Translations under genes and position numbers: made by a program
Shown here: positions 6,699 through 11,438 of the stretch, one piece after another
Numbering within the stretch: the stretch's first letter is position 1
Layout of the letters: each line of letters starts with the position of its first letter
Source of the DNA: an uncultured Megasphaera sp.
Lineage (GTDB): Bacteria > Bacillota > Negativicutes > Veillonellales > Megasphaeraceae
Assembly: GCF_958350005.1 (NCBI RefSeq)
Contig: NZ_CATWFF010000059.1
Span: 1 to 11,438 of the forward strand
Direction of reading: 5' to 3'
Length of the DNA stretch: 11,438 nucleotides
Notes under the pieces: model-generated
Databases searched by the model: none
The model's input: only the letters and a program-made list of their open reading frames with translations
What the model was told of the DNA's origin: nothing

Positions 6699-6735
6699 AT
6701 ATATTTATATACCCCATATGGGTATATAAATATAT
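6699..6735. promoter_or_regulatory. CsoR operator 1
   Basis: An inverted repeat has arms at 6699-6714 and 6720-6735 around a 5-base centre CATAT. The core is TATACCC-N5-GGGTATA, matching the known CsoR operator pattern TACCC...GGGTA. It lies downstream of the csoR -10 region and upstream of its ribosome binding site, where bound repressor would block elongation or open-complex formation. Confidence 0.85.
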
Positions 6736-6760
6736 TATACCCGTATGGGGTATATGTCAA
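6734..6760 (-). promoter_or_regulatory. csoR-copA promoter
   Basis: On the minus strand there is a perfect -35 TTGACA (6755-6760) and a perfect -10 TATAAT (6734-6739) with a 15-bp spacer, shorter than the usual 17. An alternative -10, TAATAT (6732-6737), would give 17 bp. Operator 2 fills the spacer, so CsoR and RNA polymerase would compete for the same DNA. Confidence 0.75.
6736..6754. promoter_or_regulatory. CsoR operator 2
   Basis: The inverted repeat TATACCC-GTATG-GGGTATA has 7-base arms and a 5-base centre. It is the second copy of the CsoR-type site, centred 28 bp from operator 1, and lies between the -35 and -10 elements of the csoR promoter. Confidence 0.85.
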
Positions 6761-6783
6761 TGGTGGTCACTTAGCCAACAGGG

Positions 6784-6820
6784 AATAAAAAAACGATGTC
6801 CCTTTGGGGAACATCGTTTG
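6784..6820 (-). terminator. intrinsic terminator of the OmpH-like gene
   Basis: Arms AAACGATGT (6791-6799) and ACATCGTTT (6811-6819) form a 9-bp stem, extended by CCC/GGG with one bulged base. On the minus strand the stem is followed by a T-rich run (opposite 6785-6793). It lies directly after the stop codon of the OmpH-like gene and separates it from the csoR promoter. Confidence 0.85.
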
Positions 6821-6833
6821 CAGTGCAGTTATA

Positions 6834-7268
6834 TTATTTTTTCAGGACAGCGACGACATCCTGGGTCTGGTCTGTAGCATTTTCAAAGCCGGCAATAATG
6901 GAGCCCTGTACGACAATGCAGTCCAGGTTCTTTTCTTTGCGGACTTTTTCTACAGACTGAACAACGTCTTTTTCCATGGGAACGACTAATTTGTTTTCCA
7001 GATCTGTAATCCGCTGGTTGAGCTGTCTTGCCAGATCCCGTTTTTCCTGATCTGTTTTCATGTTAGCCGATTTAGTGGAAAATTCTTCATCTGCTTTTTT
7101 GATAGCAGCCTGCATTTGTGCGCTTACTTTGGGATAATCTTTATGAGAAGAAATGAGCGTATCAAAATTGACGTAGCCGACGCCCGATGCAAATGCCGAG
7201 GCAGCAGCAGCCATGCTCATCATACCAATCACTGCCAGAGAAGCCAGTTGTTTTTTTACATTCATCAT
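6834..7268 (-). CDS. OmpH/Skp-family periplasmic chaperone-like protein
   Basis: This is a small exported protein of 144 residues. The N-terminus is a classic signal peptide: NVKKQ, a hydrophobic core (about 9-23), then Ala-Phe-Ala with probable cleavage near residue 27. The mature part starts with GVGYVNFDTLISSH, the typical first beta strand of OmpH/Skp proteins, then a long charged helix region (about 50-105) suited to the coiled-coil arms of the family, and a C-terminal strand IVVQGSIIAG. Skp-type trimers hold unfolded outer-membrane proteins in the periplasm, so the gene implies a diderm envelope. Two ATG codons lie side by side (7268 and 7265); AGGAGG at 7274-7279 is five or eight bases away, and the second may be preferred. 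It has its own promoter and terminator, so it appears monocistronic. With a mature length of about 117 it is on the short side for Skp; a specialised paralogue is possible. Confidence 0.85.
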   Translation of the reverse strand: MMNVKKQLASLAVIGMMSMAAAASAFASGVGYVNFDTLISSHKDYPKVSAQMQAAIKKADEEFSTKSANMKTDQEKRDLARQLNQRITDLENKLVVPMEKDVVQSVEKVRKEKNLDCIVVQGSIIAGFENATDQTQDVVAVLKK

Positions 7269-7316
7269 ATGAACCTCCTAAAATATGAGATATACTCAAC
7301 TTCAGTACTTTGTTGT

Positions 7317-7345
7317 ATTATAGCAGACTTGGCCAAAAACCACAA
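7317..7345 (-). promoter_or_regulatory. promoter of the OmpH-like gene
   Basis: On the minus strand, TTGTGG (7340-7345), a 17-bp spacer and a perfect TATAAT (7317-7322) lie about 50 bases upstream of the start codon. Spacing and the -10 are good; the -35 keeps only the TTG well. This would give the gene a start separate from the upstream ytfI/ytfJ-like operon. Confidence 0.6.
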
Positions 7346-7382
7346 TGTATTTTACAATACTGTGACAAATGACGGAAACAAT

Positions 7383-7757
7383 TTATTTTTTTTCGTCTGT
7401 GCTCGATGCTTCGTCTTCATCTTTAATATAGATATATTTGTCTTTCTTCATCTTTTCAATAATTTCCGGCGCCATGGCAATCAGTTTTTCAAAGGCTGAA
7501 GCCTGGTAGCCGTCTTTTTTGATGGAAAACATTTCGACTCTGTCCCCTTTGATGACCAGTACAGCTGACGGTTCCATTTTTGCGCCGCCGCCGCCGCCGG
7601 CACTGCCTGAGCCGAACCCGAAGGTTACGTCGACAAAGGGGACAATAATGGCTTCACCGATATGGACGGCTTCGCCGACTACGGTTTCTACTTTGATCAT
7701 TTCCTTGAAATTTTCAAAAATCGTCTGTAAATTGTTTTTGATATATGTATTATCCAT
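7383..7757 (-). CDS. GerW/YtfJ-family protein
   Basis: This is a cytoplasmic protein of 124 residues in the GerW (YtfJ) family. The pattern is characteristic: an N-terminal helix KNNLQTIFENFKEMI, then VETVVGEAVHIGEAIIVPFVDVTFGFG, a glycine run (GSGSAGGGGGAK), then the PSAVLVIKGDRVEMFSI strand region. A charged tail, DEDEASSTDEKK, ends it. In Bacillus subtilis YtfJ is a spore protein tied to germination, but homologues occur in non-sporulating bacteria and the biochemical role is not established. The start at 7757 follows GAAGGG by about ten bases and overlaps the end of the DUF2953 gene by eight bases, so they are translationally coupled. The same pairing (ytfI-ytfJ) occurs in B. subtilis. 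The call is secure at family level only. Confidence 0.88.
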   Translation of the reverse strand: MDNTYIKNNLQTIFENFKEMIKVETVVGEAVHIGEAIIVPFVDVTFGFGSGSAGGGGGAKMEPSAVLVIKGDRVEMFSIKKDGYQASAFEKLIAMAPEIIEKMKKDKYIYIKDEDEASSTDEKK

Positions 7758-8454
7758 GATGTTTTTCCCTTCTTGACGTGTAATACTGGCCGAGCAGGCG
7801 GCGCACTGGCGATGATACGAGGAATGAAAGGGTTGCCAGAATAAAGACGGAAGGATAGAGTTTTCCCTGGCCCTGAGCTGTACAGTCGTACTGTTTCTCT
7901 GTGAAATTGAAATGAAGATCCTCAATGGAGTCCGGCATTACGGTGTATAAGAAGCCTGCCAGCATGCCCGTTTCATGGGGCTGAGCAAGGCCGAGACTGC
8001 CGCGTATCGTAAACTGGCGTATACGGGCACTTAAAAGGGCGCAGTCGAACCAGCGCCAGCAGGCGAGCAGCATATCTTCGCGAAGGAGCAGCTGCGTTAC
8101 CGATTTTCCGGACTTGGAAGGCGGCGATGTTTTGGCACTGCTGCGCAGCTTTTCATACGTAAGGGTACGGGCAGTTTTTTCTACTTCTTCTGCTGCAGCG
8201 GCACACTGTTCTTCTGTAATGGTTTCCTCTGCCGGAGCGGACTGTCTTTCTTTCCCGGCAATGGAAAAGGATGTAACTGGTTTCTCCCCGTACGTATACT
8301 GCCAGGTGTAATGCAGCATATGCCCCAGCCAGCACAGGGTTCCTTCCATGTAAAAAGGAGATTTTATGTGTACCAGTACCTGGTAGGTCAGGGGAACAGA
8401 GGCAGCCGTAAGGATGAGAAGGAGCAGCAGGGTTATGCAAGCGACGGCGGCCAT
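7750..8454 (-). CDS. DUF2953 (YtfI-like) membrane protein
   Basis: This protein of 234 residues has a strongly hydrophobic N-terminal helix (about 4-25) and a second hydrophobic stretch near the C-terminus (about 205-222), around a soluble middle part. The order of elements, with ALLSARIRQFTIRGSLGLAQPHETGMLAGFLY in the second half, fits the DUF2953/YtfI family. Its function is unknown. A low-complexity Ala/Glu/Ser/Lys region (about 70-120) probably forms a flexible linker. The start at 8454 follows AAGGGGGTGA, a very strong ribosome binding site that overlaps the end of the upstream flavin oxidoreductase gene; only 15 bases separate the two. It overlaps the GerW-like gene downstream by eight bases. 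In B. subtilis the two families are also adjacent, which suggests they work together at the membrane. Confidence 0.82.
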   Translation of the reverse strand: MAAVACITLLLLLILTAASVPLTYQVLVHIKSPFYMEGTLCWLGHMLHYTWQYTYGEKPVTSFSIAGKERQSAPAEETITEEQCAAAAEEVEKTARTLTYEKLRSSAKTSPPSKSGKSVTQLLLREDMLLACWRWFDCALLSARIRQFTIRGSLGLAQPHETGMLAGFLYTVMPDSIEDLHFNFTEKQYDCTAQGQGKLYPSVFILATLSFLVSSPVRRLLGQYYTSRREKHHG

Positions 8455-8469
8455 GAGGCGGTCACCCCC

Positions 8470-9576
8470 TTATTGTTCTCCGCGCTTATGGAAAATACAG
8501 TCTACATTATCGGCTCCAAAGCAGCGGGAGCAGGAAATGCACGTAGCCGGTTCCGTACTGCCTCCTTTCCAGAGAGCCGGTAAATTGGGCTGGCGGAGGA
8601 AAGGCCGGCTCATGGAGACAAAGGCAATATCTGTAGTGTTCAGACAGTGTTCGATTTCGCCGATTTGCCGGAATCCGCCGACGACGCCGACATCAATGCG
8701 TCCTTTGAGCTGTGCTGCTGCTTTGGCAGCATATTTGGCAAAGTACATGGGTTCTTTGGTTCGGCGAATGGCCCGCAGCGGACCTTGCCGCGGCAGGGAG
8801 GACATATTGCCGCCACTGACTTCGATGGCGCTGGCCTGAGCATCGGCAATCCATTCCATGACCTGACGGCTTTCGTCAAAGGTCATGCCTCCTTCTTTCA
8901 TGAAGTCGGCACAGTTCAGTTTGACCCACAGCGGATAGGCGTTGCCTGTTTCCCGGCGAATGGCGGCGATGCATTCCAGCAGAAAGCGGGCTCTGTTGCG
9001 CAGGGTTCCGCCGTATTCGTCGTCGCGGTGATTGAAGTAAGGCGACAGGAATTTACTGGCCAGGTATCCGTGGGCGCCATGGAACTGCACGCCGTCGAAG
9101 CCAGCCTGCTTTGCCCGGCTGGCTGCACGGCCCACATCTTCTATAAGGCCGGCAATCTGGTCTGCTGTAAGGGCACTGGATTCCTGGACGAGACGGCCGA
9201 TTTTTTCGGTAACGCCGCTGGGACTGACAATGGTTCGGCCGTCTCCCTGGGGAAGCATAATGGCCGATCCCATGACGACGATTTGGGCGACAATTTTGCC
9301 GCCATGATCGTGGACGCGCTGAACGATGCGGGACAAGGGCTGAATATAGGTATCATCATCTATGCGAATTTGATGGCGCTGCCATGGTTCCAGCGAACTT
9401 ACGGCCATCATTCCCGTAATGATGACGCCTGCGCCGCCATCGGCAAGCCGTTCATAGGTCTGTCCTAACCGCTCTGTCGGATAGCCCGCTTCGTCAGCCA
9501 TTCCTTCAAAGGTGGCGGAACGGACAATGGGACAGGCTGCATTAATGCCGCCGATACGACAGATATCAAATAACAT
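8470..9576 (-). CDS. Old Yellow Enzyme-family NADH:flavin oxidoreductase
   Basis: This is an FMN-binding TIM-barrel oxidoreductase of 368 residues. Marks of the family are the HGAHGYL active-site stretch with His166 and His169, followed by FLSPYFNHRDDEYGG (177-190) and NRARFLLE, and a phosphate-binding VGVVGGF near 297-302. Members reduce activated C=C bonds, such as those of enones or dienoyl compounds, using NAD(P)H. The C-terminus has four cysteines (346, 349, 352, 360) resembling the iron-sulfur motif of the 2,4-dienoyl-CoA reductase branch, though the spacing differs and the FAD/NAD domain of the roughly 660-residue enzymes is absent. A partner may supply electrons, or the enzyme may work alone. 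The start at 9576 follows AAGGAGAG by seven bases. It is the first gene of an apparent operon with the DUF2953 and GerW-like genes; no functional link among them is evident. Confidence 0.9.
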   Translation of the reverse strand: MLFDICRIGGINAACPIVRSATFEGMADEAGYPTERLGQTYERLADGGAGVIITGMMAVSSLEPWQRHQIRIDDDTYIQPLSRIVQRVHDHGGKIVAQIVVMGSAIMLPQGDGRTIVSPSGVTEKIGRLVQESSALTADQIAGLIEDVGRAASRAKQAGFDGVQFHGAHGYLASKFLSPYFNHRDDEYGGTLRNRARFLLECIAAIRRETGNAYPLWVKLNCADFMKEGGMTFDESRQVMEWIADAQASAIEVSGGNMSSLPRQGPLRAIRRTKEPMYFAKYAAKAAAQLKGRIDVGVVGGFRQIGEIEHCLNTTDIAFVSMSRPFLRQPNLPALWKGGSTEPATCISCSRCFGADNVDCIFHKRGEQ

Positions 9577-9624
9577 GGCAAATCTCTCCTTGGTAATACA
9601 AGATGGGGTAAAGTTTTATTTTTT

Positions 9625-9654
9625 ATTATATCCTAAAACAAGGTAAAAATCTAA
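9625..9654 (-). promoter_or_regulatory. candidate promoter of the oxidoreductase operon
   Basis: On the minus strand, a perfect TATAAT (9625-9630) lies about 50 bases before the oxidoreductase start. The best -35 is TTAGAT (9649-9654) with an 18-bp spacer, a weak match. The surrounding DNA is AT-rich, so chance matches are likely. Confidence 0.4.
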
Positions 9655-9716
9655 TGCTTTCTCCTGTAAATCCTGGCTGCTTGAGAGATTTCATTTCTCT
9701 GTACGGCTGTGAAATG

Positions 9717-9745
9717 TTGGATAGGCCGGCACTTTCCTTTATAAT
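9717..9745 (+). promoter_or_regulatory. candidate promoter of the DUF805 gene
   Basis: TTGGAT (9717-9722), 17 bases and a perfect TATAAT (9740-9745) lie about 70 bases before the GTG start of the tandem DUF805 gene. Spacing is ideal. This shares the 239-bp divergent gap with the oxidoreductase promoter; nothing else clear was seen in the gap. Confidence 0.6.
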
Positions 9746-9815
9746 ATAGATTAGATAATCAGATGTTAGATGCAGCAGTGCAGATGTGCTGCGTTGTGTA
9801 TAAGGAGGGATACTT

Positions 9816-10691
9816 GTGAAATATATAGATCTTACGGTGCCGTCAGCGGCATCGTTGTTATGGCGGCGTAAATTCTCGTTTTCCCGCCGCGCCGGGCGCA
9901 GTGAATACTGGCTGAGCGTCGGTATTTTGAATGTGTTCTACATGCTGATTCTGGCAGGTGCTGACGCCGGAACGTACTGGCTGTATGGGCCGACGTATGC
10001 TGAAGCCGTTTTGGGCGGCATCATGACCAGCCTGACCCTGGGCGGCTCGTTCCTTGTGTTTCTCATCAGTCTGGCCGTTACTGTGCGGCGCCTTCATGAT
10101 ACAGGACGCAGCGGCTGGTGGTATTTGCTGAGTTTTATTCCCGTTGTAGGACAGCTGCTGCTTTTTTTCTGGCTTATTCAGCCGTCTGACGGTGACAACT
10201 CCTATGGAACCAGGCTGCAGCTGCTGGAGACAGCACATGAGGAAGACGCCTGTGCTTCGCCGTCAGATATGACCTGGCAGCGTGCCGGCGCATGCATTTG
10301 GCATAGTCCTCTTTCCTTTTCCGGCCGTATGGGGCGGGATGTATTCTGGCTGGGACTTGTTGCTGTGCAGCTGGTTGTTCTTCTCAGCATCATCGCCGCC
10401 GGAATCAGTTTTTTCTGCGTCATGACGCTGTTTGTTGCTATCTCTGCCTATACCCTGCTGGCCTGGCCGCCGGTTATTTTCTCCTTTGTGATGATAGGGG
10501 CCATCATTATACTGGTAGCTGCCAATATGATGGTTCTTTTGTCCATGAGTGTACGCCGCCTTCACGATACAGGCCGCAGCGGCTGGTGGTTCTTAGTGAG
10601 CCTTATTCCCGTTGTCGGCATGTTCATTCTCCTCTGGTGGACCACAGCGCCTTCGGCGCCAGATAATCAGTACGGAATTCGGCCGGAATAA
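9816..10691 (+). CDS. membrane protein with two tandem DUF805 domains
   Basis: This is an integral membrane protein of 291 residues in which a DUF805 domain occurs twice. Each half opens with an FS-R-x-GR segment and a Trp (FSRRAGRSEYWL at about 23; FSGRMGRDVFWL at about 168), has hydrophobic helices, and ends with VRRLHDTGRSGWW, an IPVVG helix and a P-S-x-x-DN-x-YG tail. DUF805 proteins such as E. coli YhaH are usually single-domain proteins of about 120 residues, and their function is unknown. The start is the GTG at 9816, six bases after AAGGAGGG. The two halves are still 84% identical in DNA over a 68-bp stretch, so they probably arose by internal duplication, although conserved residues would also keep this part alike. 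The gene stands alone with a promoter candidate upstream and a strong terminator downstream. Confidence 0.9.
   Translation: MKYIDLTVPSAASLLWRRKFSFSRRAGRSEYWLSVGILNVFYMLILAGADAGTYWLYGPTYAEAVLGGIMTSLTLGGSFLVFLISLAVTVRRLHDTGRSGWWYLLSFIPVVGQLLLFFWLIQPSDGDNSYGTRLQLLETAHEEDACASPSDMTWQRAGACIWHSPLSFSGRMGRDVFWLGLVAVQLVVLLSIIAAGISFFCVMTLFVAISAYTLLAWPPVIFSFVMIGAIIILVAANMMVLLSMSVRRLHDTGRSGWWFLVSLIPVVGMFILLWWTTAPSAPDNQYGIRPE
10083..10150 (+). repeat. internal repeat of the DUF805 gene, copy 1
   Basis: This 68-bp stretch matches 10551-10618 with 11 mismatches and no gaps (84% identity), 468 bp apart. It encodes the VRRLHDTGRSGWW and IPVVG part of the first DUF805 domain. Confidence 0.85.
10551..10618 (+). 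repeat. internal repeat of the DUF805 gene, copy 2
   Basis: This is the second copy of the 68-bp in-frame repeat, coding for the same segment of the second DUF805 domain. The matching frame and spacing support duplication of a whole domain. Confidence 0.85.
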
Positions 10692-10694
10692 AGC

Positions 10695-10747
10695 AATCCT
10701 GCCTCCGACACAGTATATCAGCTGTGTCAGAGGCAGGATTATTTTTT
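10695..10747 (+). terminator. intrinsic terminator of the DUF805 gene
   Basis: Arms of 19 bases (10695-10713 and 10722-10740) pair with a single mismatch around an 8-base loop. A T run (10742-10747) follows on the plus strand. It lies between convergent genes; on the minus strand only three T follow, so termination for the HD-domain gene is less certain. Confidence 0.9.
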
Positions 10748-10759
10748 ATATAATAGGGG

Positions 10760-11425
10760 TCAGCAGACTTTGTTGCCGTTAGCTACCATTTTAAAGCGCA
10801 GCCCCAGCAGCTCTGAGGCCCTTTTGCACATGAGCATGCGCTGCATGAAGATTTCAAAATAGTCCATAATGGAGCATATATTTTCATCCAGCTCAATAGC
10901 CAGGGTAATGGTCTTTTTGGAAATATCTATTTTCAGTTTAGATGACAAGGCGGCGTAATTGACCTGATCGTGCTTGTCAAAGGTTTCGCGGATCTGATTG
11001 CGCACGCGGTTGCGGCGAACGTCGGTTTTATCTGCCAGAATCAGGGCTGCAGAGACCGGATCGACAGCGATGCCGCTGTTTTCATCGTGCTGGCCAATGG
11101 CCGTAATAATCGTGGCAATATCTTCCGGCGGCGCGCCCCAGTCGCGAAGAAACTGAAAGGCCATAAGGGCCCCGGTGTGGGCGTGATCGATGCGGTTGAT
11201 GCAGTTTCCCAGGTCGTGCATGTAGCCGGCAATGCGGGCTAGTTCGACTGTGTGATCATCGTATCCTAATTTTTTTAACAGTTTTCCTGCCGTCACAGCT
11301 ACTTTGGCGGCATGTTTGCGTGCATGTTCCGTATAACCCAGTACTCCCAGGACGTTATTTCCCTGTTCCAGGTAAATGTTGAGTTCCTTCGCATGCATAA
11401 TGTTTTCATACGTAAATTTTTTCAT
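10760..11425 (-). CDS. HD-domain phosphohydrolase-like protein
   Basis: This is a cytoplasmic protein of 221 residues with an HD metal-dependent phosphohydrolase domain. Metal-binding candidates appear in order: His34/His38 in YTEHARKH, the His70-Asp71 pair in GYMHDLGN, His81/His83, His113-Asp114 in IGQHDENSG, and Asp132 in ILADKTDVRRNRVRN. The arrangement fits a small HD family common in Firmicutes. HD enzymes cleave phosphoesters of nucleotides or signalling nucleotides; the substrate here is unknown. The C-terminal hundred residues form a further domain I do not recognise. The start at 11425 begins MKKFTYENIM, as expected for the family, but the 13 bases visible upstream contain no ribosome binding site and are AT-rich. 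The window edge prevents a check for a leaderless transcript or a different start. Confidence 0.85.
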   Translation of the reverse strand: MKKFTYENIMHAKELNIYLEQGNNVLGVLGYTEHARKHAAKVAVTAGKLLKKLGYDDHTVELARIAGYMHDLGNCINRIDHAHTGALMAFQFLRDWGAPPEDIATIITAIGQHDENSGIAVDPVSAALILADKTDVRRNRVRNQIRETFDKHDQVNYAALSSKLKIDISKKTITLAIELDENICSIMDYFEIFMQRMLMCKRASELLGLRFKMVANGNKVC

Positions 11426-11438
11426 ACTAATATAATAC

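Noticed and set aside
7344..7366. Small GTATT...AATAC hairpin as terminator for the GerW-like gene
   Set aside because: The stem is five A/T-rich base pairs without a following T run, too weak to call.
7579..7600. GCC-type trinucleotide repeat
   Set aside because: It is the coding DNA for the glycine run that is a normal feature of GerW/YtfJ proteins.
8647..9468. Plus-strand open frame of 273 codons opposite the flavin oxidoreductase
   Set aside because: It runs opposite well-conserved Old Yellow Enzyme motifs and has no domain or good ribosome binding site of its own.
9681..9700. AGAGA...TCTCT hairpin upstream of the DUF805 gene as an attenuator or riboswitch
   Set aside because: The stem is only about five base pairs, there is no T run, and no known riboswitch core could be recognised.

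Overview
The window looks like part of a chromosome from a diderm Firmicute (Negativicutes, probably a Megasphaera-like member of the Veillonellaceae). The genes carry strong AGGAGG-type ribosome binding sites. Firmicute-type families are present (a CsoR repressor and a YtfI/YtfJ pair) next to an exported OmpH/Skp-like protein, which implies an outer membrane. The genus is inference only. No rRNA, tRNA, CRISPR array, insertion sequence or phage gene was seen.

The most striking content is not a gene. Four perfect copies of the 16-bp chromosomal centromere site parS (TGTTTCACGTGAAACA, the ParB/Spo0J target) lie at 1071, 1803, 3702 and 3999, within about 2.95 kb. Such clusters mark the origin-proximal region where ParB and SMC load. 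One copy is the exact centre of a 52-bp perfect palindrome that appears to be a two-way terminator. Another lies inside the reading frame of a copper ATPase.

Layout. Left (35-1795, +): a LysR-family regulator, a 276-bp gap with parS 1, and a GNAT acetyltransferase of the phosphinothricin acetyltransferase type. Centre (1862-6675): an OmpR-type response regulator and an overlapping histidine kinase on +, converging on a csoR-copA operon on -. The kinase has a short extracytoplasmic loop rich in Met and His. The CopA ATPase carries a CopZ-like metal-binding domain fused at its C-terminus. Two CsoR operators cover the csoR promoter. Together this is a plausible copper-homeostasis block: CsoR represses csoR-copA, CopA exports Cu(I), the CopZ-like domain delivers it, and the two-component system may sense extracytoplasmic copper. 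The last point is inference.

Right (6834-9576, -): an OmpH/Skp-like periplasmic protein with its own promoter and terminator, then an apparent operon of an Old Yellow Enzyme-type flavin oxidoreductase, a DUF2953 (YtfI-like) membrane protein and a GerW/YtfJ-like protein. The far right holds a + strand membrane protein made of two tandem DUF805 domains, a strong hairpin terminator, and a - strand HD-domain phosphohydrolase whose upstream region is cut by the window edge.
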